Source: Hymenobacter sediminis
GTDB lineage: Bacteria; Bacteroidota; Bacteroidia; Cytophagales; Hymenobacteraceae
Assembly (NCBI RefSeq): GCF_003231285.1
Contig: NZ_QKNS01000010.1
Span: 62,001-126,000, forward strand
Reading direction: 5' to 3'
Length of the DNA: 64,000 nt
Below are positions 42,209 to 51,418 of this stretch, one piece after another. The position numbers and the translations under genes were made by a program. Position 1 is the first letter of the stretch; the number at the start of each line of letters is the position of its first letter. The notes beneath the pieces were generated by a model that searched no databases, had not been told where the DNA came from, and saw nothing but the letters and a program-made list of their open reading frames with translations.

Positions 42209-42487
42209 TTACAAGAGTGCCTGAAAATAGGGCCACGCGAAATAGAGTACCCCCCCTTGCAGCAATGTCAGCCCCAGGGTAACACCCCAGAAAGCAGCTT
42301 TGCGGTTTTTATGGTGCAGCAGCCATATCGCCAGCCACGCGCCGGGTGCCGCGCCCGGCAGCGTGGCCAGGTGCAGGGTTTTTTCGGCCAGACGCCGCTG
42401 TTTGCGTTGGGCCTGGCGCTTATCCCAGGCGAAGAGCAGGAAACACAGCAGATTGAAGAACAACAGGCAAGGCAAGAGGATTGTCAT
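42209..42487 (-). CDS. DUF1294 membrane protein
   Basis: The 92-residue protein has the DUF1294 pattern: an N-terminal helix (LLPCLLFFNLLCFLLFAWDK), the conserved AWDKRQAQRKQRRLAEKTLH loop, then LATLPGAAPGAWLAIWLLHH and KNRKAAFWGVTLGLTLLQGG. It is an inner-membrane protein with three or four helices and no known function. It is a lone gene between the small protein and the DUF308-like gene. Confidence 0.8.
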   Translation of the reverse strand: MTILLPCLLFFNLLCFLLFAWDKRQAQRKQRRLAEKTLHLATLPGAAPGAWLAIWLLHHKNRKAAFWGVTLGLTLLQGGVLYFAWPYFQALL

Positions 42488-42779
42488 GAAGCGGGGGCGG
42501 GCCTTGCTGCGTATGCAACTTGGGTTTCAGCGTGGATGGTTCTTGCACTGGTCTGAGCTGGTTGGGCGAATCCAACTAGCGTGAGGAAGACGAGCTGCAA
42601 GGGGTCTGGCAGACGAAGAGTACACCAGCGGGGCCGCAAGGTAGGGAGCTGCGGGCAAGGAAAAGAGTGGAAAGATAGAGGAGGGGAATATCGCTCGTAA
42701 GAAGTGACCGTTCGTCTTACCCAGCAGCAAAGGCATACTCGCTGCGTCTGGCAACACGCAACGAGCTACGTATAGGCGC

Positions 42780-43355
42780 CTAGTGAGTCGAATGAATCGC
42801 TTTGTGCAGACGCAGCGCTGCGAGCAGAAAATAGAAGGCTCCGACCGCCGAGTAAGCGGCCACGTTAGTCACCCCTTTGGTGGGATCGTGCGCCTGGACC
42901 ACAAATAGCGCCCCGGCCAGAACCGACTGCCCGCCGCTAAGGATCATTGGCCACTGCCCACCCATCTGGCGTCGCCGCTGCAAGCCGAGCAGCAGCTGAA
43001 GGAGTCCCGTCAACACGGCCCATACGCCAAACACCAGGAGTACTGCCGGAATGCCCTCCCGCAAGGCCAAGCCGACGGCCACTGTCGTGAGGCTGCCTAC
43101 GACGATGTTCACGTATTGGGGCAGCATCGTTTCCCCGGTTCCGCGGATCGCTCGAAGGTCCCCGAACGTGGCCAGTACGTCCCAGGCCGGGTACACCAAC
43201 AATAAGGCGGCCGTGAGGGCAGGCGAAGAGTTGGCTAACAGAAAAACCAGGCCAACCCAGACCACGGAGAAAGCGGCGCGGACCAAGTACAACGTGCGCA
43301 AAGCGTGGGCGGTCTGACCGGGCGCTTGGCTAGGGGATGTTGAGGAAATAGACAT
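42780..43355 (-). CDS. DUF308/HdeD-like membrane protein
   Basis: The 191-residue protein has six hydrophobic segments in pairs: TLYLVRAAFSVVWVGLVFLL, ALTAALLLVYPAWDVLATFG, QYVNIVVGSLTTVAVGLALR, GIPAVLLVFGVWAVLTGLLQ, WPMILSGGQSVLAGALFVVQ, and VAAYSAVGAFYFLLAALRLH. This arrangement resembles the DUF308/HdeD group. HdeD-like proteins sit in the inner membrane and are linked to acid stress in other bacteria; a role here is not known. It is divergent from the Crp/Fnr gene at 43597, which may regulate it. Confidence 0.6.
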   Translation of the reverse strand: MSISSTSPSQAPGQTAHALRTLYLVRAAFSVVWVGLVFLLANSSPALTAALLLVYPAWDVLATFGDLRAIRGTGETMLPQYVNIVVGSLTTVAVGLALREGIPAVLLVFGVWAVLTGLLQLLLGLQRRRQMGGQWPMILSGGQSVLAGALFVVQAHDPTKGVTNVAAYSAVGAFYFLLAALRLHKAIHSTH

Positions 43356-43596
43356 CGGATCTAGTGAGGTGGATGATGCGACAAAGGTCCCGTCGTCCGC
43401 CCGCCTGATTTTTCACCTAGGTTAAAAAGTGTCACCCAACGGGTATTTTAGTACAGCCAGCTGGTTCTCCAGGTCTGCGGCCGCCCGCTTGCTCCCCCGG
43501 GGCCGGAGTATCTGCCTGCTTCGGCCGCCCTGGCTTCACTTAAATTGAGCTGGCGGGGTGTCACAGCCGGCGCTTTCCTAATTACTTTGCTCCGCT

Positions 43597-44202
43597 ATGC
43601 TCCCCGTTTCTGCTGTTTCTCCGCATCAGCTGCTGACTCAGCAGCTGCAGGCATTTGCCCGCCTTTCCGAAGAAGACCTGCGCCTCGCCCAGGATTACTG
43701 GACGCTCCGCACTATCCCGCGCAACGAATTTTTCAACTTTCGCAACGCCGTGTGCCAGTACGTCGGCTTTATCGTACATGGCCTGTTCCGCGTGTACTAC
43801 GTTGACCCCGTGACCGAGCAGGAACACAATGTGGCGTTTGTGCCCGAGGGCACTTTTCTCACCTCCCTGAAAAGTCTGCTTACCCAAGAGGCATGTCCCT
43901 ACTACATTGCCGCGCTGGAAGAGGCCGAGCTGCTGGTCATCAGCGTGGGACAGCTGCATACGCTCTACGCGCAATCGCACGGCTGGGAGCGGTTCGGCCG
44001 CCTGCTGGCCGAGCAGTATCTCATCCTGCACCAGGCCAAGGCGGAGGCCATGTTGTTTCAAACGGCGGAACAGCGCTATTTAGCACTGCTGAAGCAGTTT
44101 CCGGGCGTGACCAATCGCATTTCCTTGGGGCATATTGCCTCCTACCTCGGCATCAAGGGTCCTTCGCTCAGTCGTATTCGCGCGCAGCTAGGCAGGGCGT
44201 AA
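43597..44202 (+). CDS. Crp/Fnr family regulator
   Basis: The 201-residue protein has a cyclic-nucleotide-like sensor domain: NEFFNFRNAVCQYVGFIVHG, LFRVYYVDPVTEQEHNVAFV and PEGTFLTSLKSLLTQEACPY. A shortened C-terminal helix-turn-helix follows (NRISLGHIASYLGIKGPSLS RIRAQLG). The usual cAMP-contact residues are not evident, as in many Bacteroidota members. TTACTTTG at 43581-43588 is a plausible -7 element just before ATG 43597. Divergent neighbour: the DUF308-like gene. Confidence 0.8.
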   Translation: MLPVSAVSPHQLLTQQLQAFARLSEEDLRLAQDYWTLRTIPRNEFFNFRNAVCQYVGFIVHGLFRVYYVDPVTEQEHNVAFVPEGTFLTSLKSLLTQEACPYYIAALEEAELLVISVGQLHTLYAQSHGWERFGRLLAEQYLILHQAKAEAMLFQTAEQRYLALLKQFPGVTNRISLGHIASYLGIKGPSLSRIRAQLGRA

Positions 44203-44453
44203 GGAGCCTAGACTGCGTGGATAAGCCAAATCTTCCACCAATGCGGGTTGCCATTGACAGTATGACTACAAGCAAATGAATTGTAGGGCGGCCAGCAATT
44301 CGTCAACATGCTGTTGGCGCTAGGCCAGGCAAAGGTCCAACGCTCGAGGCGCAAGCGTACGAACGCATGCTCCTAAAGCAGTACGTTGACTTTGCGGGGG
44401 AATACTGACTGGTCTACTAGAACCGCAGGCTTTCGCGCCGCTTCGTAACCAAA

Positions 44454-44831
44454 TCAACCTGCTGGCTCAGACGCAGACCTAGGCGTAGCCGCAAGCAGGG
44501 GCTCCAAGGTAGCGCGGTGTTCATTTCCCCATTGCTCCATGGCCTCAATCACCGGCAGCAGTGATTCTCCCAGGCGGGTAAGATGATATTCCACTTTGGG
44601 CGGGAGTTGTGGAAAGATGGTTTTGCTGACAAGGCCGTGTTGCTCCAGCTCATTGAGCTGGAGGTTAAGTACCCGCCGGGTGGCACTTGGAATGGCCCGC
44701 TGCAAGTCGCTCGGGCGCCGCACGTCGCGGGCAATAAAGTGCAGCAGCGTCGACTTCCATTTCCCATGCAATACTTCTTTGGTTAGGACTACCCCGCAAT
44801 CCAGAGTACGTTCTATTTTCTTCTGATACAT
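44454..44831 (-). CDS. HxlR family regulator
   Basis: From ATG 44831 the protein has 125 residues and the HxlR winged-helix pattern: EVLHGKWKSTLLHFIARDVR, PSDLQRAIPSATRRVLNLQL, NELEQHGLVSKTIFPQLPPK and VEYHLTRLGESLLPVIEAME. It has no cysteine at the usual redox place after KW. It is divergent from the SDR gene at 45009, a standard HxlR-to-oxidoreductase pair in which the regulator senses an electrophile or product. The start at 44861 would add ten residues without family support. Confidence 0.8.
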   Translation of the reverse strand: MYQKKIERTLDCGVVLTKEVLHGKWKSTLLHFIARDVRRPSDLQRAIPSATRRVLNLQLNELEQHGLVSKTIFPQLPPKVEYHLTRLGESLLPVIEAMEQWGNEHRATLEPLLAATPRSASEPAG

Positions 44832-45008
44832 CGCCGTAGAGTTGGCCGCCGGCTTGAGCACCCACGCGGCATAGGGAATAAAACAGCCCTAGGTGCTAAA
44901 GTTATCGCTACCCGAATAAATTTTCCGGACTTGTCTGCCCTGCTCCCCTCCTGGACCTTTGTTGCGCCGGTTAAACGTACCTGGGCAACTTAGCTTAATT
45001 GCAAAACG

Positions 45009-45755
45009 ATGAGAGGTTTAGAGAACAAAGTAGCCCTGGTGACCGGGGGTAGTCGGGGCATTGGTGCCGGAATAGTGCGGGCCTTAGCCGCCGAGGGCGT
45101 GCGCGTGGCATTTACCTACGTGCGGGGCGTCGGACCAGCACAGGCGCTGGTCACGGATCTGGAGCAGGCAGGCCGGCAAGCCCTGGCGCTGCAGGCCGAC
45201 ACGGCCAATACCGCCGACATACGCCAGGCCATCAGCGCCGTGGTAGCGCACTTCGGCAGGCTCGATATTTTGGTTAACAACGCCGGGGTATACGTGCACA
45301 GCCCGGTCGACGAGGCCACTCCTGACGAGGCCGCCCTCACCCACCTGTGGCAAGTAAACGTGCACGGCACCGCCCAAACCGTACGGGCGGCCGTTGCGCA
45401 CCTGTCCACCGGCGGGCGCATCATCACCATCGGGTCAGGGTCGAATATCCGCACCCCCTTTGCGGGCACCAGCGACTACGCGGCCAGTAAGGGCGCGCTG
45501 GCGGCCTACACCCGCGGGTGGGCCCGCGACCTAGCCCCGCGTAACATTACGGTCAACATTATCCAGCCCGGCCTGATTGAAACAGATATGACCCCAACCG
45601 ACCCCGCGACGGTGGCTAGCCTGCTTGAGCCCATCATGCTAGGCCGGTTTGGCACCGCGCAGGAAGTAGGCGAAGTGGTAGCCTTTTTGGCCAGCGAGGC
45701 CGCCGGCTACATCACCGGCGCCACCCTGAACGTTGATGGCGGCTGGTCGGTCTGA
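45009..45755 (+). CDS. 3-oxoacyl-ACP-reductase-like SDR
   Basis: The 248-residue protein has all motifs of the classical SDR family: VTGGSRGIGAG (residues 11-21), LVNNAGVYVHSP near 92, ITIGSGSN with the active Ser near 140, and YAASKGALAAYTR with Tyr-x-x-x-Lys. The C-terminal NVDGGWSV matches FabG-like enzymes. It is a cytosolic NADP-dependent oxidoreductase; many such plasmid-borne copies reduce unknown carbonyls. GACCTTTG at about 44955-44962 is a possible -7 element. The divergent HxlR gene probably controls it. Confidence 0.85.
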   Translation: MRGLENKVALVTGGSRGIGAGIVRALAAEGVRVAFTYVRGVGPAQALVTDLEQAGRQALALQADTANTADIRQAISAVVAHFGRLDILVNNAGVYVHSPVDEATPDEAALTHLWQVNVHGTAQTVRAAVAHLSTGGRIITIGSGSNIRTPFAGTSDYAASKGALAAYTRGWARDLAPRNITVNIIQPGLIETDMTPTDPATVASLLEPIMLGRFGTAQEVGEVVAFLASEAAGYITGATLNVDGGWSV

Positions 45756-46049
45756 GTTTCTTAGGCCTACTGGCAGTCAAGGCAACGGTCTGCTTCAAGC
45801 CTAAAAGCACAAGAAGGCGAAAAATGCACCGTTACTGGCTCCGTTTCAGCAACGAACAGCCTATTGTTCACCCTTCTAATCCGGCTTCTTATACCGGGCC
45901 TATCCAATAAAGCAGTACTCCCTACGGGCTCCTCCCGCAGCATGGGCGCGGCCATCACCTGACCGCGGCATTTTTGCTCGCTCTATCAGGGCCCTGGCTG
46001 GCTGCCTTTCAGAAAGTGTTACCCGCAGCAAGCACGCAGAAGCATCGGC
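45756..46049. other. Gap without a gene
   Basis: No recognisable gene or strong signal was found. Confidence 0.4.
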
Positions 46050-46724
46050 CTAGAAAAAAAGCCAACGGTGCTTTTTAGCCCCTTGGCGGGGGGTGAGCGT
46101 CATATTCCCAACGGTGGTGCCTTTTACCTGTACTTCCTGGTCCTGGTAGCCCCCATAGCCGTACTGCAGCGTTACCGACTGATTAGCGGGTACACGCAGC
46201 GTGTATTCGCCTTTGGCATCAGTGCTCACTCCGTAGCTGCTGCCTTTCTGCAGAACGGTCGCGCCAACCAGCGGCTTACCATCTTCACCGAGGATGCGGC
46301 CCCGTACAGTGGCAATACGCAAAAAATTAGCCGAAGCGTCGGTTTCGGCAGTGGCCAGAGGCGAAGACGCTAGCGGAGTCGTTGTTTCCGTCGTGGCAGG
46401 ATGGCTCGTACCAGCAAAGACGGCACTGCCAAGGAGTGCGGCACCAACAACCATCGTGGCGGCGCGCTGGCGGAAACGCCGGGGTTCGGTGCGAATCAAC
46501 TCAAACTGACGCTGAACCCAGCCAACCGGTCTTACCTGATGTCCCTGCGCTTTCATCTCGTGGAAGCGGCGGAGGGTAGCATCCGCTTGTTGGCTGTTGG
46601 CCTTAATATAAGCGTCGACCAGTTCGGTGTTTACGCTGGAGAGGTCGCCGCGCAGATAAGCGTCACGGTAGGCAGGGAGTAGTTCACCCGTTGTCGAGTG
46701 AAAAGGGGAAGCGTTAAGTTTCAT
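46050..46724 (-). CDS. Membrane-anchored protein with carboxypeptidase-like regulatory domain
   Basis: ATG 46724 gives 224 residues. The N-terminal cytosolic part (LPAYRDAYLRGDLSSVNTEL VDAYIKANSQQ) looks like the small regulatory segment seen in proteins of Bacteroidota that sit beside envelope genes. A transmembrane helix (ATMVVGAALLGSAVFAG) follows near residue 95. The C-terminal domain, ATVRGRILGEDGKPLVGATV then VSTDAKGEYTLRVPANQSVT and the end VGNMTLTPRQGAKKHRWLFF, is a carboxypeptidase-regulatory-like beta fold. The longer frame from 46862 begins in non-coding sequence. No enzyme domain is present. Confidence 0.6.
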   Translation of the reverse strand: MKLNASPFHSTTGELLPAYRDAYLRGDLSSVNTELVDAYIKANSQQADATLRRFHEMKAQGHQVRPVGWVQRQFELIRTEPRRFRQRAATMVVGAALLGSAVFAGTSHPATTETTTPLASSPLATAETDASANFLRIATVRGRILGEDGKPLVGATVLQKGSSYGVSTDAKGEYTLRVPANQSVTLQYGYGGYQDQEVQVKGTTVGNMTLTPRQGAKKHRWLFF

Positions 46725-47030
46725 TTTGAGAACGTGCAAGTAGGTAGTGCGAGTAAAAAGCAGAAGCGTTATCAGGAGAGTGCAACAAAGCAAGTGCTCC
46801 TGCTTTTCTGATGGCTCAAAGGTAGAATAGAGGGGCTTGAGCCGTGTTTTTGGTTCGATCAACCCTTGGCAATTCTAGGCGAGTAGGTCAAGAAATGGGA
46901 TGAAAAGAAACCAGGGGCGAGCTACGCTTCCTAAAATAGGAACTTAACTTTCTATTTTTGGGATAAAGGTGGGGTGTTCAGTTATGTTTCCCTACAAGTT
47001 TTAACCCCGGCTGTCTAGAAGAAGAAGCGC

Positions 47031-47258
47031 GTGCGGTTCTTCTCTCTGTCCTACTCGTTTGAGCCCGTACCTTTCGGGGATGCACGCCATTCCTACTATC
47101 TCGCGCTCGCCCTGCTCGCCATAGGCTGCTCCAACTCCCCAGACGATCCTGCTCCGAGGCCCCTACTGCCCCCAGAAAGCGCACACCTGGCGCTGGGTAA
47201 CCCGAGCGGCGCCCGGACGGACATCAATCAGCCGAATCACTATCTATTTGCCTGCTGA
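47031..47258 (+). pseudogene. DNA/RNA non-specific endonuclease, N-terminal remnant
   Basis: The frame from GTG 47031 has a lipoprotein-like segment (YYLALALLAIGCSNSPDDP) and then ESAHLALGNPSGARTDINQP NHYLFAC, the start of the DNA/RNA non-specific endonuclease family before its catalytic part. The frame ends at 47258 and no HDRGH active site follows. The gene is truncated and should be inactive. The remaining gap to 47458 shows no coding content. Confidence 0.55.
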
Positions 47259-47458
47259 TAAAGCTCCCGTACGCCCTCTTATACCACCGGGACTGGAGCA
47301 CGCTGAATTAAGAGAACTGGCATCTAGAGCAGGCCGACCTGGGCCCGGCCGACCGACAGCATGCTTAGTAACTCGTTGAATGTGTATAACTTGCAAATCA
47401 ACTTCCCGGTAGCTACAATTTAAATAGAGGCAGGTTATGGTGAACGGCCTTTTGGCTA

Positions 47459-47734
47459 TTAGCCAGCCGTGGGTAAAGTAAGTGACTCGGTAACTTCGAA
47501 GACTACGCAGTTTTTTAAATCAACACCTAATACTCGGCAGATTGCCTTGGTATCATCAAGTGCTTGTGCCGGGCTTTTAGTGAGATGAGCTACCGCATTG
47601 ACTGGCAACGGCAAAACTATATCTTTCTCAGTAGTCCCTAGATTGTGTGTGTATCCGTATTCAGGGCCCATTAGAGTGAAGCGGACTTTGCCTTGCATGG
47701 TGTCCGTGTCAAAAATAAGCAACGTGTGCTTCAT
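47459..47734 (-). CDS. Hypothetical protein
   Basis: ATG 47734 gives 91 residues starting MKHTLLIFDTDTMQGKVRFT. It is soluble and looks mixed alpha/beta (PLPVNAVAHLTKSPAQALDD, then AICRVLGVDLKNCVVFEVTE). The region is less GC-rich than its neighbours. No family was recognised. An in-frame start at 47794 would add 20 residues. It is divergent from the receiver-Crp gene at 48021. Confidence 0.5.
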   Translation of the reverse strand: MKHTLLIFDTDTMQGKVRFTLMGPEYGYTHNLGTTEKDIVLPLPVNAVAHLTKSPAQALDDTKAICRVLGVDLKNCVVFEVTESLTLPTAG

Positions 47735-47960
47735 ATGATCTGAATGATGTTGTTTAGCAACTAGGCCACTACTCTGCAGGTATGAGAATAGCATATTTGC
47801 TATTCCAGCAGTTAGTTTACAGTCGCATTATTTGCGGCTCCTATCTGCAGAGGTAATCGGCCAGGAAGCGATGAGTGCTTCGCCTCTATTCGGGTGGTGA
47901 ACGCGGTGCAAACTTCCGGGATATGTTCGCCTCCTGCTATGATTGGCGTCACAGCTGGTT

Positions 47961-48010
47961 TTGATTTTAATCAAGCGCTTCATGATTAGAATCAACTCGC
48001 CTTATCTTCG
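47961..48010 (+). promoter_or_regulatory. FNR-type boxes and promoter of the receiver-Crp gene
   Basis: TTGATTTTAATCAA at 47961-47974 fits the FNR/CRP-type consensus TTGATnnnnATCAA exactly. TGATTAGAATCA at 47982-47993 is a second dyad, with centres 20 bp apart (about two helical turns). A -7 candidate, TATCTTCG, lies at 48003-48010. The nearby gene encodes a protein of the same family as those that bind such sites, so autoregulation is likely. Confidence 0.65.
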
Positions 48011-48020
48011 TCTTCATTGA

Positions 48021-49103
48021 TTGCTAAAAAACGGCTGCTGTGGCAAACCACTACTTCCTTCGTTCAAGGTGAAAAGCCTTCTTTTACTGCACCGGAATGA
48101 AGAGCAGCGCAGCTCCATCGCTTCCTTATTGCGCTTAGCGGGGTACGAGGTAGTGTCTTTCTGCGAGGGATATCCGGGAGTGGAATCCGCCAAGCACCGC
48201 CCACCTGATTTAGTCCTATGCGCTCTGGAGTTGCCTGACGTAGATGGCTATGGCGTCTTGCATTTGTTTCGTTGTACTGCTTCCCTGGCCAACATTCCAT
48301 TCATTCTCATTGGCCCTACGGCGATTTGGACAGACATGCGCCGGGCCATGGAAGCTGGTGCGGATGATTATCTATTCATGCCCCTAGTCGCGGGCGAACT
48401 GCTTCGGGCGATAGCTGGGCGTCTCAACCGCTTTCATCGGCTGCCTGCCGAGAATATGACCAACGGGTCCGATGCGGTCCCCGTAGCGAGATCAATGTCT
48501 TCTCTGGTCGCTGATCGTACGCCACACATCTTGGCTCGTCGGCACAGTGCTTATACGGAGGGAGAGATGCCCAAACGCTTGTATTTTATTCAATCAGGCC
48601 GTGTTAAAGCAACTAAGACTACGTCCTTTGGCAAAGAGCTAATTACCAGCTTTTATCAGTCAGGCGAATTCTTCGGTTATAAGGCGTTACTAGAACAGAC
48701 GTGCTACCATGAATCAGTAGTAGCAGTAGAGGACTGTGTGCTGTTATACATCCCGGCTGCTGACTTTTTACAACTGTCGCGTTTGCCTGAGGTAAGCCAG
48801 CAATTTGTTCGCTTGCTAGCGGGTCGTAAACGCGCGCGCGAGCAGCAACTACTGGATATGGCCTACCAGTCACTCCGTCGCCGCGTAGCGAATGCCCTGT
48901 TAGTACTGCAGAGCCAAGATGGGGCCGACGAGGCAACCTCCTTTATTCGCGTGTCGCGCGAAGATTTAGCCGCCCTAGTAGGTATCGCACCCGAGTCTCT
49001 GAGCCGTACCTTAAGTGAGTTTCGGCGGGATGGTCTACTGGAAGTTTTACCACAAGGTATCCGCCTGTTGCAGCCGGAGTATATGCGTCAAGCCGAGTGG
49101 TAA
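48021..49103 (+). CDS. Degenerate receiver fused to Crp/Fnr regulator
   Basis: The protein (360 residues from TTG 48021, or 344 from GTG 48069) starts with a receiver-like domain: VKSLLLLHRNEEQRSSIASL, then RPPDLVLCALELPDVDGYGV, and MEAGADDYLFMPLVAGELLR. The phosphoacceptor Asp is replaced by Ala (CALELP instead of CDIxMP) and the Lys of the KPF motif by Met, so it cannot work as a normal receiver. Residues from about 165 hold a cyclic-nucleotide-like sensor (MPKRLYFIQSGRVKATKTTS), and the end has a Crp-type helix-turn-helix (VSREDLAALVGIAPESLSRT). It may sense a ligand instead of a phosphate. FNR-like sites precede it. Confidence 0.8.
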   Translation: MLKNGCCGKPLLPSFKVKSLLLLHRNEEQRSSIASLLRLAGYEVVSFCEGYPGVESAKHRPPDLVLCALELPDVDGYGVLHLFRCTASLANIPFILIGPTAIWTDMRRAMEAGADDYLFMPLVAGELLRAIAGRLNRFHRLPAENMTNGSDAVPVARSMSSLVADRTPHILARRHSAYTEGEMPKRLYFIQSGRVKATKTTSFGKELITSFYQSGEFFGYKALLEQTCYHESVVAVEDCVLLYIPAADFLQLSRLPEVSQQFVRLLAGRKRAREQQLLDMAYQSLRRRVANALLVLQSQDGADEATSFIRVSREDLAALVGIAPESLSRTLSEFRRDGLLEVLPQGIRLLQPEYMRQAEW

Positions 49104-50088
49104 CTGCAGTACATCCGAACTGGCAGGTATCTACCTCAGAAGGGTGCTGTTGCGCCCTAGCGGGGTCGGGTGGACCATGGTCATCTTATCCCCGGTGAGC
49201 AAGGCGGTCAGCACCTTAATGAGCCCTGGCCGGTGGACGGAGCCCCTGATTTTCCGTGCAATAGGCGGTTGACTCCCGCGGCTAGGAGTTGTCCGAGCGG
49301 CTATGGGGGAGCTGGTCTGTAGCCAGACACGGGCGGACTCGGAAGCATCCATGCAGGTCAGCAAGGCGGGGCCACCAAGATCTGTTATTGGTTTCTCTTG
49401 CTCTTACCCAAGGCGGTCTGCGGTGTAGTGGCTGTTGCAGAACTATCAGCTGCTGAGCGGAGTGGCGAGTACTGGCTTACCTTGAGCAAGCGCAATAAAA
49501 GCCGGTGGGAGGCGGTCTTGGTGACGCAGGCCTAGGTAGGGTGCCCTGCTGGGCCCTGTTTGGCTGATGCTGAAGGGGCATCTCCGAATTGTAGGCTATG
49601 GCGAGAAACAGCGTCTTACCGGTGCTGGTGCGGCCGCATAGGTTGACCTGACGCACCCGTAGTGCTAAAGCAGGCTGCCTGATACCGGCTCCAGCGTGCT
49701 CTGCCCAAAAAACGCATGCGCAACAGAGGACTTGGCGGCGCGCTCCATATTAACGCCTACTCCCGCCATCAGGTATGCCAGATGAAACTACCCACCAAGT
49801 TCTCTCGGACGGTCAGATTAGTCCCGGCTGTGGCGGGCCGCACAATTAAGTGCGTTCTACTCTACTCCAGTGCAGATCCGCTCGCACTACCTCTGAGCGA
49901 TCAGCAAAAGAAGTGCTGCTCTCCCGCCGCAAGCTCTGCCATAACAACTCCAGGTCGGGCGGCGCAGGCTGTGCCGCTACGTGCAGAACTGGGGCATACG
50001 CTCCAGTAGAAAAGCCTAATTGAGAAACGGGCTCTTGGGCCCGCCCGGAAGAAGTCAGAATGCTTTCCAGTACTAGAGCTTCTTTACC
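49104..50088. other. Long gap with possible gene remnants
   Basis: About 1 kb without a supported gene. On the minus strand near 49560-49660 a short peptide reads GRTSTGKTLFLAIAYNSEMP, which matches a P-loop (GxxxxGKT), but it is not part of a longer coding frame. It may be the remnant of an ATPase gene. Confidence 0.35.
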
Positions 50089-50392
50089 TATACAGACCGC
50101 AGCTGATCGGCCAGGGAACGGGTTTTGTCGGTCCCCTCGCTACCGGTATGCAAGGTGGACTTTCGTTCGATCAGCATAATGTACATTCGTGCTCGGCCAC
50201 GGGGTTATGCCGGACGCCTTTCGGCACGACGTACAGGGCCCCTTCGGGCAACTCGACGGTGCCGTGCTCGAGTTCGATGCGCAAGTGGCCCTTGAGAATA
50301 AAAAAGACTCCGTCTTCCTGCTCAACTGCGTTGTTCTCAGGCAACCGCGCTGGCCTTATCTGCATCTGGTAGCTGCTCCCCCTTACTGACAT
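50089..50392 (-). pseudogene. Cupin protein gene with a frameshift
   Basis: The minus strand encodes a small cupin: QEDGVFFILKGHLRIELEHG, VELPEGALYVVPKGVRHNPV and AEHEC. A frame change near 50175-50180 cuts this frame short (ending in CTLC and a stop). The other frame continues with the family's normal end, IMLIERKSTLHTGSEGTDKT and RSLADQLRSV, up to a stop at 50089. A single lesion separates them. Small cupins of this kind bind a metal through their His and Glu residues; function is unknown. It is divergent from the S41 gene at 50414. Confidence 0.65.
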
Positions 50393-50413
50393 TACCGCTG
50401 CCAGCTGAGCCTT

Positions 50414-51418
50414 ATGCCCTACCGAATAAAGTCCCCAATAGGCCTACTAGTCTTACCGCTCCTTGTTACGGCGAGCAGCGCGTATGCCCAAACCAGCACG
50501 CCCGATGCCAAGCCCTCGAAGCAGGTGGTGGAGTACTTGGCTACATTTCAACTCCTCATAAAGGAAAATGCGCTGTATGCAGATTCACTTGATTGGGCTC
50601 AGGTGAGCCGCGAGGTCACGGAAAAAGCACGGGGCCTTGCCACCCTTGAGGAGGCAAAGCCTGTCCTCGACCATATCCTGCGCATGCTCAAGAGCGCGGG
50701 GGACAAGCATTCTTTTCTCCTCTCCAAAGAAAAAGCCACCAGCCAGACCTCTGCCAGCTATGCAGGCGAGCAAGCCCAAAGCCGGTACCTGGGAGAGGAG
50801 ATTGCCTACCTGCGGATTCCGGCCTTGAGCTCGATGAACCCATCGGCCGGGCAGACCTTTTCCCAAAACATACGCAACCAGATAGAGGCGCTGGAAAGCC
50901 AACACACCCTCACGGGGTGGGTGGTCGACCTGCGGCACAATACGGGCGGGAATATGCACCCCATGATCCAGGGGCTCCAGCCCCTGCTGGGCGAGGGGAT
51001 TTACGGCTACTACATTCTGCCCCGGCGCAGGATCAAGAAGACTATACCGCTGTGGGTTTGGAGCAACAAGGAGAAAACGAAGCAGCGTGCCGTTGAAAAG
51101 GCTAAAACGCCGCAGAGAGTAGCAGTTCTGATTGATTCACTGACAGGCAGTAGCGGGGAGATGGTCGCCATCGCCCTGAAGGGGCTGCCCCAGGCAAAGA
51201 TTTTCGGACAGCCTTCGGCGGGGTATACCACCACCAACGGAACGTACCCGCTTTCAGACGGAGCGTACCTGTTATTGGCCACGGGCTATATGGCGGATAA
51301 AAACCGGAACACGTATGTGCCCAACATCGCGCCGGATGTGGTGGTGGAGTATAGCCCGGCCGGTGCGGAGGATAAGACGCTAGAGGCCGCCAGAAAGTGG
51401 TTGCTGGAAGCAAAGTAG
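50414..51418 (+). CDS. S41 family peptidase (secreted)
   Basis: The 334-residue protein has a signal peptide ending ASSAYAQ at about residue 26. The S41 core is seen as IAYLRIPALSSMNP near residue 135, WVVDLRHNTGGNMHPMIQGL near 172, VAVLIDSLTGSSGEMVAIAL with the catalytic Ser near 251, and IFGQPSAGYTTTNGTYPLSD, which has the features of the family's Lys/Glu surroundings. No PDZ domain is present. It cleaves proteins in the periplasm or outside the cell. It is divergent from the broken cupin gene. Confidence 0.8.
   Translation: MPYRIKSPIGLLVLPLLVTASSAYAQTSTPDAKPSKQVVEYLATFQLLIKENALYADSLDWAQVSREVTEKARGLATLEEAKPVLDHILRMLKSAGDKHSFLLSKEKATSQTSASYAGEQAQSRYLGEEIAYLRIPALSSMNPSAGQTFSQNIRNQIEALESQHTLTGWVVDLRHNTGGNMHPMIQGLQPLLGEGIYGYYILPRRRIKKTIPLWVWSNKEKTKQRAVEKAKTPQRVAVLIDSLTGSSGEMVAIALKGLPQAKIFGQPSAGYTTTNGTYPLSDGAYLLLATGYMADKNRNTYVPNIAPDVVVEYSPAGAEDKTLEAARKWLLEAK

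Noticed and set aside
49560..49660. P-loop-like peptide GRTSTGKT on the minus strand
   Set aside because: The match is short, with no further ATPase motifs and no extended coding frame. I mention it only as a possible remnant.
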